Below, piece by piece: positions 1 through 11,355 of a DNA stretch of 64,000 bases. This stretch comes from Floccularia luteovirens (Eukaryota > Basidiomycota > Agaricomycetes > Agaricales > Squamanitaceae): the NCBI GenBank assembly GCA_009739215.1, contig VSJF01000013.1, forward strand, positions 496,001 to 560,000, given 5' to 3'. The notes under the pieces were generated by a model that worked only from the letters and a program-made list of their open reading frames with translations, made no database searches and was not told where the DNA came from. The translations under genes were made by a program, and so were the position numbers. Position 1 is the stretch's first letter. Each line of letters opens with the position of its first letter.

Positions 1-285
1 TTTTTAACTGTGTCCGTCGGTTATGGCCACTGCATGCTAATACTTATTGTCCGAGGACAATTTGTAAATTTTCATGGTGCTTTGCTGTACTTCTTCGTTA
101 TCGAATCCTCTCAAGCTCAAGTTCATCGCCGGAATTTCCACGGGTTCAATTTATTGCAATGTGCTATCAAACCATATGCTCAACGCTTACAGTCATGCAT
201 GGAACACCCTGATACTACATACACAGACAAGTCAGTAGAGCTTCGAATCATGATTCACTCATGCAGGAAAGTTTTTCATATTCGG

Positions 286-2040
286 TTATACTAATGCATG
301 CCCTTGGACCCACATCTCCGCACGGTTACGGCCGTCACCAAGACACCACCACTTTTCAACCATCTCCTCTGTTATACTCCAATATGATGATGCATGTTTG
401 GAAGAAGGAGAATTTGTCCCTGACCGGTCCGGCTGAATTCCATCTAGTGGATGAGAGGATGCGACGCTAACATAGTTGGTTCTAGCCAGGTCTTCTATGT
501 CAAAAAAATTTAACGCGCCGATACCTTTCCTAGTACCAGGATCAAATAGCCGGACTGCATGTGGTGGTGATATGGAGCAACTACCTATTAAAAGGATGTC
601 AACTCACTCAGTTGGGCATCAAATGCCGCTCCAATTTCAAATGACCCATTTGACAAACGCAGTGCTTTGGAACCGCCACGGGTTGCCAGAAAAAGTGCCT
701 CTTTCCAATCAATGGCGAGGGACACTGCACTACTTTTATCTCCTCCGGCTTGCAGAGCACGCAGACCTTGACGTGTTTTCGCAATGCCCACTGCCCAGCG
801 CATAGAAGTCATCATATCTGCGCTGTACCCACCAGCGACATCAGTTCCAAGCCCTACATGCACGCCTGCATCTAGTGCCTCTCGTAGAGCAAATGGGCGA
901 GCAGAGAAATAGGCATTAGATAAGGGGCAGTGAGCAATGGCTGTTCCGCGTTCTTTAAGACGAGCAAAATCTGATTGTGACGACGATGCTGGTGGGTCGT
1001 CAAGAAATGTGCAGTGCGCTTGGATCGTATGAGTGGTTAAAAGTCCAGCCTAATACATCATGAGTAAGTATGAGCACTGAGGCAAGAGTCTGCATACGCG
1101 ATCGAAAATATCTATGTCAGCAGCGCCTCGCTCCTTGCGCACCCATTCGACTTCATCCTGTGCTTCTGCCATATGACTCTGTATCCGTAGAGTGTGCATT
1201 TCAATATTATGTTCGTTAGTATTTCTTTCACTGCCATCTTCTGTTAGCTTTTCTTCCCGGATTATGTTTCCTAGCCCATGCAACAGTTCATCAGAACATG
1301 TGGGGATAAAGCGTGGAGTGAGCACAGGTGCTACCAGCCCTGGTCCCTCTAGCTCGCGACATTTGTTGACGAAAGAACGTGCAGCAGCAAGTGCTTTGGC
1401 AGGAGTCTCCTCCGTATAAGTCGGACGAGATATGTCCATCGAAAGCTTTCCAACAAAGGCGCGGAGCCCGGCAGCCTGCATGGCTTGGGCAAGTATTATA
1501 CTAACAACTTTGAACATATAGAAATACCACGAATGGACGAAAGATCATACTTGGTGTCCTCGCGTATAGTTCCAAAAAGGAGGACAGTGCCAGTACCGTT
1601 CTCAATAAGACAACGTGCCAATCGGTCGTAGACACGGCGTGCTAGATTAGGGTCCGCATCTATGCGCTCTTCTGCTTGAAACGCATAACGCGAAAGCCAC
1701 TCCATAAGCGGAAGATCTAAGCCTGTCCCTTGATAAAGAAACTGTGGCGCATGCAAATGAAGATCACAGAAAGTTGGGATGATGAAGGCACCATCTGGAA
1801 TGGTCATTAGATGTCCGGCATCCGTTTGCAGACGGGCAAGATTAGTGGGGTTGAATGGCGCGAAATGGATGACAGTTCCCTCGAGAGAAGTTCCTACATG
1901 ATAAATAAGGTGTCACCTTCCATATAGCCCAAATCCATAAACCTGAACTGACCTAGTAAGTGATCATTAAGAATATCTAGTGCACCAAGAGTCGGGGTAT
2001 GTACGAACGTGCCGCGAATCAGTAGAGATTTCATTGCCAT
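286..2040 (-). CDS. GUD1: Guanine deaminase (guanine to xanthine)
   Basis: Predicted cytosolic zinc amidohydrolase that deaminates guanine to xanthine in purine salvage and catabolism. I read five exons: 1953-2040, 1551-1893, 1098-1500, 608-1049 and 286-554. They sum to 514 codons and a TAA stop. Family signatures appear in order: the metal-binding HLHAPQ motif (residues about 75-80), RAFVGK, the TPRF segment, a QSH motif, TIQAHCTFL, a second zinc region with IAHCPLSN, and the diagnostic GLGTDVAGGYS. The C terminus carries EEMVEKWWCLGDGRN, typical of the family. The start at 2040 (MAMKSLLIRG) is the first Met before the amidohydrolase N-terminal strand. The last intron (555-607) removes an in-frame stop. 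It is divergent from the secreted-protein gene at 2999. The identification is firm; exact exon edges are inferred. Confidence 0.93.
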
Positions 2041-2998
2041 TGTCCTGGAAGATTGTCATTTATGTCCACTAATACAAAATGCTTACAGTTGAGTGGCACC
2101 AGTAAAACCTATTTATTCAGGTATATCACCCAGTTGATATCGTTGCAACGTATGTATAACATCAAATTTCGGGAACCACACCGTTGATCGTGTTGGCATC
2201 GATGGGCACGTGACCGTACAGTATATGGAAACAAACGCCTTCAGGGTTCAACTACACCATTGTTCCTGGACAATTCATATCATATCGCATTGTGCTAGGC
2301 CTGCTGCGTGAAGCACCCTCGTTTCAATTCGGCCATGCTTTTTAGGAGCTATTCATACGAATTCGATCTCTGCCTTACAACTGAATCACCTCGATCTCAA
2401 CTGTCGCAGATATCAATAAAGAATTAGAGAACTGCGGCGAAATAGGAATGCATCCACACCACCCTGTTAGACAACATCCAAATAATTATTAATGCTTGCA
2501 TACAAGAGAAGACAAAGTATCCTCATATTTTTTTTTCCAGTTGCCGTCACTATGATGTTGCTATCTTGGCAGTTGTTTGGGAATGAATCACCTGTCTGTC
2601 GCCTTGAGACAAGAATATCATGGAATGGTCTCAGCCAACTCTGGAGAAAACATCATGCATATAGTTATATTATCTGTTAACGTTCATGTTTCGAAGGTAG
2701 CTCCAACTGCCCGCCTAATTTGGGTTCGTAGGATGTGGTTTAGATGGCATTGTACATAAATAACCATTGTGCGTAACTTTTCTTTATCCCATTAGTCCCC
2801 TTTCTTTCTTTCACTCTCATTCAATCCGGCCTCATCAGCCAATATTAACTTTCACTTCGCTGGTCGTTAGCCTCTCTTTAATAAAACATTCTTTTAACCT
2901 GAATATCACTTCTCTGTCGCTTGACGCGACTTTCACCAGCAGCGAATCTTCATTTATCCTCTCGTTTTCTGCTTTAAACACCATCTTTTTGCCCAGCA
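2041..2998. other. Divergent intergenic region, GUD1 / secreted protein
   Basis: This 958-bp spacer separates two divergently transcribed genes, so it should hold both promoters. The stretch from about 2780 to 2990 is pyrimidine-rich, as expected of a fungal 5' leader before the start at 2999. Two short ORFs between 2492 and 2760 show no codon bias or recognisable domain, and I do not call them genes. Confidence 0.5.
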
Positions 2999-4027
2999 AT
3001 GAAACTCATCTGTGCACCGACTGTCATTTTTGTGATTCCCATTCTCATCGCTGCTGTGTCCTCTTTACCCGTTACCCCTACTGTCGATCCCGCCTTAGTT
3101 CCCGAGTTTGGGGTTGAAGCTGGTGTTAACCCAACTGGCACCGGAGATTGCGACGGAATTCGGAACGCCTCTGGAGCCATCGTCAAGATCCCTTGTGCAT
3201 GCCCACCAGATCGTTCCCAGTTCATCCGAGTAAGTTTTCCTGCTGTTGAAAAGTAAACTTTGCTTCTTACATGTCTTTACCACCACGTAGTCGTTGAACA
3301 AAAATGTTCAAGCGGGAGTCGCTACGAACAACCCCAGTATTGCTGTCTCTTTTCCCTCGGATGAATCTAAGCAATCCCAAATAACCCGTATACAAGCCGC
3401 TCTTATTACCCTACAGAATCTAAACGGACCAGGCCAGGGATGTCCTGCTGCGTCCACCACATTCGTTTCACAACTCCAGCAGGCTATGGGGCTCGATACC
3501 AACACCTCTGCGCCGCCTGCTTCCTCTACCCCGAAACCCCCAGATAACTCCCAAACTGTCGATCCTGCCTTCGTCCCTGATTTAGGCCATGAATCAGGTT
3601 TGAATCCAACAGGTACTGGGGATTGTGATGGAGCAGTTGAAAATGCCGCCGGGCAAGTCGTCAAAATTCCTTGCTCCTGCCCACCCGACAGACAGACCTT
3701 CATCGACGTACGTTACATCTCCATTTAGTGACATACTTTCCATGATCATAACATCACGTCAATGTTTAGGCGCTCAGTAAGGATATTGCAGCAGGACATG
3801 CAGTAAATAATCCTAGCGTTGCTGTGACATTCCCCACGGATAACTCGAATGAATCCAAAGCTCAACGTATACAAGCTTCCTTGGTGACATTGCAGAATTT
3901 GAATGGACCCGGAAAAGGTTGTCCTGCTGCATCAACTACATTGCTGGTGTGTGACATTCGATTGGCAATATATCTATCATACCGACCTGTTCTTTCATAG
4001 GCGCAATTGAAGGCTTTACAGTCATGA
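2999..4027 (+). CDS. Small secreted protein with two tandem copies of a CPP domain
   Basis: Four exons (2999-3229, 3291-3707, 3770-3946, 4001-4027) give 283 residues. A signal peptide covers about residues 1-23 (MKLICAPTVIFVIPILIAA). The rest is two copies of one domain of about 110 residues, joined by a Pro/Ser/Thr linker (SAPPASSTPKPPDNS). Each copy has TVDPAxVP, NPTGTGDCDG, KIPCxCPPDR, a FPxD segment, TLQNLNGPG and GCPAASTT. Three conserved Cys per copy suggest disulphides. I do not recognise a catalytic site. I have the impression that similar small secreted proteins occur in other Agaricomycetes, but I cannot name a function. Both copies are split by a phase-0 intron at the same place (after QFIR and TFID), which shows duplication at the DNA level. 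Secretion and extracellular location are inferred from the signal peptide. Confidence 0.85.
3075..4024 (+). repeat. Internal tandem duplication within the secreted-protein gene
   Basis: Two genomic units of roughly 0.45 kb each start at TVDPALVP (about 3080) and TVDPAFVP (about 3560). Each contains an intron at the equivalent codon. The second copy has one further intron (3947-4000), between TTLL and AQL, where the first copy reads straight through. Confidence 0.85.
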
Positions 4028-4396
4028 ATTGACACACAACAGGGAGTTCCTCTCCTCCTATGACCTCGCGAAATTACTAAAGTGTTGCAGAGTCGGAAAT
4101 GAATCTCAACTAATCACGAGTATCTGTACAAGGAGATCTCTTGTATTTATTATGTATATTATATTGTTGCTGAGTGAGCCAGAATTCGAAGTCCAGCCAA
4201 TTGTCATTTGATAGGCATCATGAACCTAGCAACATTTCAATATTGCTTAGACATGGAGTCGAATCCCCACAAGTTTTCTATTTCTGAACCACCCTAAGTC
4301 GTGCAACTACCACCCAATCTGCGTGGTGATCTTTAGTCAGGCCGTAGTCCACGCGATGTTGTTATAAGCCACCGATCACTACCTAGATTACAGATA

Positions 4397-4765
4397 ATGT
4401 CCAACGGAATGCAATTCCGTCATTTGTTTTCCGATCTTAGCGGTCCAAAGCGCTCGTTGCGTCAGCAATACCATGAACACGTTGCGCCGATGACCATGGT
4501 ATTCAAACAACCCCCGGAACCTCTCGTTTTCAAGTCTTCCCCACTTCCTAAAGTTTACGGAATACCGCTGAACCATTTCAGTGATTCCAAAGAGGTTTGC
4601 ATCCCCTGAAAAATTTTCATACTCGTGATCTCGTGCATGGACCCGAAGAAGAATAATTATTGTTAGAACGAAAGTTTACTGATGTCAATTGCAAACGTTT
4701 GGGATTTACAGGTTGAAAAATACGAAATATTGGACGTCACGAATGATTATATCTACTCCAGATGA
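4397..4765 (+). CDS. Possible small hypothetical protein
   Basis: An 83-residue protein results from joining 4397-4594 to 4712-4765 across a GTTTGC...TTTACAG intron. It starts MSNGMQFRHLFSDLSG and ends YEILDVTNDYIYSR. I recognise no domain, signal peptide or membrane segment. The codon pattern looks less random than the surrounding ORFs, but the gene lies at the edge of a gene-poor region. It may be a remnant or a chance frame. Confidence 0.3.
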
Positions 4766-5791
4766 TGGTGTCGACCCTGGGAAGACTACAAAGTAAGATA
4801 TTTGAGTCATTCGATTGATGTTTTGGACTCACCTTTTGCCCTCAAATAATAGTTCGTAAGCGCGATAGTCCTACTGACTCATCTATTGATATAATCAGTC
4901 TCGAAAAGCAATAAAGATATCAAAGCAAAAGGGAAAAAAAGAATCAGCAGGCTAGGTAAGAAAGATGTCGGCATGTTTGGACAGCGGTGTCTAATCGCTT
5001 CTTGGAAACACGGACCATAGCGTATGTTCATCAGGAAAAATGACAACGAATGACACTCACAACATGGGACATCTAAGCCTCGGAGAGATTCATATTGTCT
5101 TGAAAAGTAGAAAACGAGTTGAACACATGTGTCGAGAGGAGTGATAAAATTTTCATGGAAGGCGTGGGAAGTGCAGGACACGACCACGTGACTGAGGTCA
5201 TGGCGGAAAACTTTTCAATTACCGCGAGTCTGAAGTTCTATGACCTCGGACCAAGCAAATGACAGAAATGCAGCACAGAACTTTGGAGGCGAACATACTA
5301 AAATATCTGCGCCACTACCAATCCCTCGGGTTTCTCAGTCAGCTTGTGTCAATGTTGAGCAACAGCAGCTTTTTCACTGATATCTATTTACATCTGATAT
5401 TTTTCTATGTTACGAGCAACGAGACAAGAAATGTTTCTATTATTTTTTGGTAAACGACAGTTTTACCTCGTTTTACAACCTCCAATGCATATATTTCATG
5501 CTATGGAAACCGTATTTTCTTTTTTTTTTGTATTGAATACGGTCGAGAAGGCTGCGATTTCAGGTCAACCATCAAGCTTCCGCGGTGATAGCATCTGATG
5601 GGCACACAACACACGTAGCGCTGGAGTTGACGTGATTCTGCAATTGAACTTCAAGCCCCCGAATGGAAAAACGCTGGTATGCTTATCTTAGTTCTGGGGT
5701 TGACAGATTTTTTTTTCAGAATAGCACACGTACCTAGTGATCATCTGGCATTGACATCCATGACGACGATGTTAATATTACACCTACTCAA

Positions 5792-6106
5792 AAAAAAAAT
5801 TTACTCGTGAAAATTCTGCAAGCCATCGGGGATCACATTGGACATCTGGATATTCACAACAACGAAAAGTATGTACCGAAATCAAAATTTTCCGCCTATG
5901 GAATAGCTCCTCACGTGTATTTTTTGTAACCAACTTCCTGTGACGCAATGTGCAGTTTATAGCCAGTTTTATGAAGGATTGAGTCTAACGTTTATGGGTT
6001 GTAGGAGAGAGGTTTCAGACGCGATTCCTCGATCGACGGGAGCACCTCGTGAACGAAATGATCCGATGGCTATATTTTGATCACATCCGTTTCAAGAAAG
6101 GTATAG
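5792..6106 (+). pseudogene. Possible gene remnant (HIRFKK fragment)
   Basis: Two open segments look coding and could be spliced. The first, from about 5792, reads LLVKILQAIGDHIGHLD and runs to a GTGTAT donor near 5918. The second, after an acceptor at about 6004, reads GERFQTRFLDRREHLVNEMI and ends FDHIRFKK. I cannot place them in a family, and no start codon or complete frame is evident. This is best treated as a relic or a chance pair of frames. Confidence 0.25.
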
Positions 6107-6201
6107 GTATAGTATTTTCCCAGGTGATGTATGGGTAGATTTCTTGCGAGGGAGGGGCTCACTATTTCAGGAACAATAGTTCATGCAAAGTTGCGATTTG
6201 C

Positions 6202-6510
6202 GTGCTCCTTGTGGAGACTCCTCAAACAAGTATTATCCCCATTTCATTTTTATGTTTTTTAGTAGTTTCGAATCTCCTTTCTCGGTGGTTTATTCAAAAC
6301 AGTGTTTCAGGGAGCGGATATGTTCTTTGTCTACGGTCTACGATCGTGTGGGCAGCCATTGCTAGTTCATTTCTTCTGACTGCTTTCTTCGTTTTCACAG
6401 GCGCTCTTCCATACAAGATTGAAACAGCTTCTATCAAGAATGATATCCATCATCCCCTGCCGAACAGGAGTAATGGTGAAGTAAACAACAACACAGAAAG
6501 CATTAAGTGA
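6202..6510 (+). CDS. Possible small membrane protein or remnant
   Basis: A single ORF of 102 codons has two to three hydrophobic stretches (around SIIPISFLCFLVVS and TIVWAAIASSFLLTAFFVF) followed by a polar, Asn-rich tail. It lies directly downstream of the HIRFKK fragment on the same strand and could be the 3' part of the same broken gene. No family is recognised and no promoter is evident. Confidence 0.25.
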   Translation: MLLVETPQTSIIPISFLCFLVVSNLLSRWFIQNSVSGSGYVLCLRSTIVWAAIASSFLLTAFFVFTGALPYKIETASIKNDIHHPLPNRSNGEVNNNTESIK

Positions 6511-9500
6511 TCTTCTCACAAGGGAGACCTACGGGCATTCCAATCCACATGGTGTTTACACGCCGAGTATATTTTATAACGATGTTTTCAATAGTATCTA
6601 AGGCAGGAGGGCGGTTCTCATTGACCGTTCTTCGTTTCTAAGTCTAATTACGGGTTCCATACTTGATCAAGCCATCATTCTCGGCTATCTCCTAGTATGC
6701 GTACGCGTAGTCACTGGAGTCAGATGCACAACAATCGCTATCGTACGCGGGTACACTTTCCTGGCAAGCTGCTTGCCCCTACTTTGACACATGTATACGA
6801 CTCTCTAAATCACGACAGTTCAGGTACAGAGGTTTTCTTATTCGAGTTATGCCTTGGTTCCTGGGTCTGATGAACGGACAATTTGAGCCGCATTCGTTCA
6901 CGCAATGACATGCGACATGTGGGATGATGCAGCCTGAGGCCTGATGCACGGGAATATGTTACCGCCCAACTCCATCTGTTGTGATCATGATCGGTAAGTA
7001 TGTACAATCGCAATTATTGCTGAGCGCTGAATATTCTATCAAGTAGCTAGCTTTCATCAGGGCGAACAGATGGCGCGGACTGGTTAAAAAAACTACCTAT
7101 GTCAGGAATCTTGACAAGTAGTTTACGTATTTTTGCTGTTATTGGAGACGATTACTCATGACAGGTGGCGGTCATAACCAACACTCATCATTCCGGATTA
7201 ATGGCGCTTGTAGCCATATAAAAAGCCTGGACCCTGGCCTGTGCTGTCTCAGCAAACGTAGAAACCTGGTTGAAGGGCAAATCACCTATCCATCTACCGA
7301 TCATTCAATAATCTTGTCATCATGGGGATATTGTGATTATACTCGTGATTATCATATCAGACCCTCCCAAGCGTTTCAGAATGCATCTGACGCATCTGCG
7401 TGGATAAACAAAGACCAGAGATCATGATCTTTTTGCGCAAGAGCTAAGAAAACACATCTGATTGGGATATCCAAGCAGCGAGTCAAACACGTTTTGTATA
7501 AGTATATCTGCAGAGGTCCACTGCAATGAATAGCAGAAACACATTTGCCATCATATATATATATGGACTATTAACTCAATAATTTGGATTACTGAGAACT
7601 ATTATTTTAACTATTACGCGTTCTGATGGCTTAGGCTATGCAATCCATCAGAAAACCATGGTCCGTAGTTCTTCGTGCTCCGCCGCGATCATTGAAGTAG
7701 ATCTGAAATGACATTATATTCTGGTTAGACCTGACCATTGAAGTATCTTCATTGAATAGACATATCACCTAGATTCTTTAAATGTAGATGAAATTATACG
7801 CAAGTGTGAAAAATTTTCTATATCATTGATGTATCATCCTCATGTCGAGTTGTCCCCTAGATTTGGTGAGAGAAGACCCAGGCTGGCTACTGGACATCGT
7901 TTATCCAGCACCGAGTCAAACTTGTCCGTGCATCACCTGGATCGTCGTGAAACCACGCAAAGTTTGGGCCAGGGTTTTGCTCGTATTGATATAACATAGA
8001 CGATAGTTCGACCGACATTCTATGAATATACAGGGAGTTGGCATTAATGAGACGGGGGCTCGGCCTTCTAGCCAAGAGACAATAATATACTGGAAAAGCT
8101 TGGGCAAGTCTCACAGTTACGAGAGGAAGAACATCGCATTGACAACAGCCGCGGCTGGCCTGACATCCAGGGGAGAATGTATAAACACAATCGCCATTTT
8201 TACCTATCGCCCGATATGTGCAAATCTTGACTGGAGATATATGGAGGGTGCCACGGCCAGGGAATATCTTAGCCTTAAAACATACAAAACATATCTGGTC
8301 CCTCCGCGTGTCTCCGCAAAGAAATCTCAGGATCGGAAGGAAACGGCAACATTGCATTCTTTTTCTTGTATGAACCCATTCGCGATGGAGAACAAGCCGT
8401 AATTACGATCCATGTTGTTCGGATTCCGAGGTACTCGTGACGCGTTGGTGCAACCATTGATCGTGGTCCTAAGAGTCTTCGGGATAAGTTTTTGATTGCC
8501 AGTATCTGCACAAGAAAAAAAACCTTTCGTGAATCTCTCACTGATCAGGAGTGTTGTTTTTGGTCTAACAAGCATCATTTCAATCTTTTGACCTTAACTC
8601 GCCGATCAGATTGTCTAGACCATCAAAACGATATCTGTAGTATGTTTGTGCTAACCATAAGTAATTATATGTCTAAAAGTGCCAGCATCAGATAAAGGGA
8701 ATATTGATGGATCAAACCTGATCAGGCTTTACGCACGTTAAAGGAACCAACAAAGAACCTGCGGAATGGGATGGTGTGACGAGCGGAAAAAAAACATAGG
8801 ACCCCAATGCCGGACCGGGACTGGAGGTGAGGAAAAAAGGTTTTCGAGGAAGGGTCCGGTGTCACCATAGTCTGAATGTAGAAGAACATACATGTGAGAA
8901 AAAAAATTAACATTTACGAGGTTTGTTCTCAGTTTGGTCCACATATGTCATACACTGATGAGTTAGTTCATACATGTTTGATACAGGCAACTTCTTTTGG
9001 AAACTAAGCCCTTAAGCTCAGAGACAAAAGACTACGGTGATCCTTACCATCAGGTTAGAAGGGTCTAACGATCAGACGAAATAAAATAACACTCATACGT
9101 ATTGAGTAAAAGCCAGGTCTGTATCATTGTCTAAACCGGTAGATCTAATATTCAGAAAATGAAAAATTAGTACAACACTGTGCCTCGGAAAAGCATAGTG
9201 CAAGATGCTACACATGTTGACTTCGCAAGTGTCCGAAGGGCAAACATTGACAGATATAATTGAAGTTGTCTTCGTAAGCGATACTACAAAGAATCTGGCA
9301 TGATTTGTAGACCGTGGGACAGATCATATACATATGTACTCTGTATTTTCCTTCGACGACTTGACAGCATTCACCGCTATCGTCCATGACAGAATATTGC
9401 CGACCGCCATTGGCCCTGGTGCACGGCTACAATGTTACTCCAAACATTGTGTAGAGTTATTCCCGAGCCACAAAATGCAGTTGGCGAACAGGGGAAGTGG

Positions 9501-10295
9501 AGTATTTCGGACATAGAGAATCGGAACCTATGCGCCGAGCTGTTAGATCATTCAGTAGAGATGAGATGAGAGAGCTGGGAGAACTGAATTGTTGTTTCGT
9601 AGAATGAAAACACGATTACAAATGAGAATCCTGGAATGTATATCATGTTGTACAAGACAGCAATTTACAGCAGTGGTTCATCGGACCTGATGCGGTGCGG
9701 GCTGGGACCGGATTGAATATGATAAGTATATGAACCTTGAGGTTCGTGACAAACCTCGACCGCGTGAACGGTACAAATCACTCCCCGTATGTTGACAACG
9801 AGGGCTATTGGCCAACACATGGGGTGTACAAGGAAGACTGGGAATGTGTAAACGAGTCAGTCCGTGTCTGGCGGGGACATTAGAAGAGGATGGCTGTGCC
9901 AAAGAGTACAGGTGCCTGGGTGATGCCAGCTGAGATAACCAACGGCTTGTTAGGAACTTAGAGGCCGTAATAGTGGGATATTTGAATTGAAAATACATTG
10001 GATGAACTAGTATGGTCCAGATTACCATAAACGTCCTGCGAACCGATATCTCCATCGTTCTTGGGCTTGAAACTTGCTGGATCACCCCTTTGTTTGGGCG
10101 TTGACCATTCGACTCGTTGCCGCAATCATTATCAGATCCATTTCAGTCGCGTTTACAATTCTAGATTCGCTCCTTCTCACCGTCAGCTTATCCCTCCGTC
10201 AGATCTCCAGTTCGTGACGGTTCCGTCTACCATGCCAAATTCGAGTCAATCAAGGTCATCTCGTTCCTTACACAGAAACTGCGCCTTTTCTTTCC

Positions 10296-10301
10296 TATAA
10301 A
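10296..10301 (+). promoter_or_regulatory. TATA box candidate for the small peptide gene
   Basis: TATAAA lies 168 bp before the ATG at 10469. Between them is a long C/T/A-rich leader (about 10320-10468) almost free of G, typical of highly expressed fungal genes. The assignment is inferred from position. Confidence 0.4.
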
Positions 10302-10468
10302 GCCACCCCGAGATTTCTTATGACTCCGTATCTCTTTCAGTCTACTGCTTCACTTATCCGTCGGCTCTCTACTTAAGCCACACCAAAAAATCCTCCACTC
10401 TTCACTTTCCCAACACAACCGACAGCACTACCAACTCTTTCAACAACTCCCTCTCACTACACACCACA

Positions 10469-10579
10469 ATGAGCAGCCAATCCAACTCTGGTTCAGTCAA
10501 GTCTGGTACCTCTGGACAAGGCGGCTCACAAACATCTGTGCGGGGAGGAGCATCGTCGACAGGAGCAGTGTTCTTCTGA
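10469..10579 (+). CDS. 36-residue Gly/Ser-rich peptide
   Basis: An uninterrupted frame of 36 codons starts MSSQSNSGSVKSG and ends GGASSTGAVFF before TGA. It is too short for usual ORF cut-offs. Support comes from context: the ATG follows an A-rich CACACCACA context and a long pyrimidine/adenine leader, with TATAAA further upstream, and the composition (Gly, Ser, Gln, Thr, ending Phe-Phe) is unlike random translation here. There is no signal peptide. Function is unknown. It could also be a leader ORF or the first exon of a longer spliced product. Confidence 0.5.
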   Translation: MSSQSNSGSVKSGTSGQGGSQTSVRGGASSTGAVFF

Positions 10580-11355
10580 TCATAACGGCTGCGATCAACC
10601 TCATCTCATCTATCAACCACGCGTGTCGCGTGGAGTTCGCCTGCCAATATTGGCCAGCTGCGCTATTCGATCGGCGGAGAGCTATCGAAACCATATTTAT
10701 TCATTCACTATAATCAAACACCCGTCTTCGCAACACGCTCCACACGACGGTAATAATAACATTCGAAGCGATGAAGAAGAAAGCAAAATGGGGGGAATTT
10801 AGTGCGGGAGTTATTTAAACAAAGACAATTGCAACCTAGACACCGATCACAGACGGTCCCATTCAGTTTTACCTGTATTATCACGCTATAACTTGCCCAT
10901 ACGCCTCTCCACCACTTAATTATATTCGTGTATCCCTTAGTGCTCACAACCCTCGGTTAATAGTAATCACATTTATTTATGTAGTTCTCCTGTACTGCCT
11001 CGCATAGCATGACATAGCAGTTCAAAGAGCGAATCTGACGTATTTCCGCTCATCAGGGATGTTGTCAATAATAAATTAAATCCTTTGACGCCCTTAGCGT
11101 TATAAAAAATGAAGATGGGGTCAAATGTTGTTACGTTGAGTGTTCTCAACATCGCATTCACGGGAGTTTGGTTAACAGCATTTGCGTTAACTATCCGGTT
11201 AGATGACCGAAGGCTTTCTGATTTGTATTCACTGGAGCAGAAAAGCTGTGTGAGATAGCTGTTGTCACAAACTTTTGGTTAGCGGATGATATTAAACCTC
11301 AGTTCATGTGCATACACACTACAGCTTTATAAAGGAAGCGTCTAAATAGTGTAAC
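10580..11355. other. Intergenic, no gene seen
   Basis: A 776-bp spacer between the peptide gene and the 3' end of the hydrolase gene. It should hold the 3' UTRs of both. The short minus-strand ORFs here show no recognisable protein. Confidence 0.5.

Larger units (their letters stand above)
4766..10295. other. Gene-poor region
   Basis: About 5.5 kb with no convincing complete gene. It is AT-rich with scattered homopolymer runs and a (TA)n tract near 7555-7563. ORFs on the two strands overlap each other (for example 7887-8357 minus and 8022-8402 plus) without domain-like sequence. Two weak coding traces inside it are listed separately. I saw no terminal repeats or transposase/reverse-transcriptase motifs by eye. 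Confidence 0.5.

Noticed and set aside
4240..4275. tRNA-like 3' end (GTCGAATCCCC)
   Set aside because: No matching acceptor, D-arm or anticodon arm could be found upstream.
7887..8402. Overlapping ORFs on both strands (156 and 126 codons)
   Set aside because: They overlap each other, lack domain-like sequence and have no promoter or intron logic.
9678..10085. Minus-strand 135-codon ORF
   Set aside because: Arg/Ser/His-rich random-looking translation with no family resemblance.
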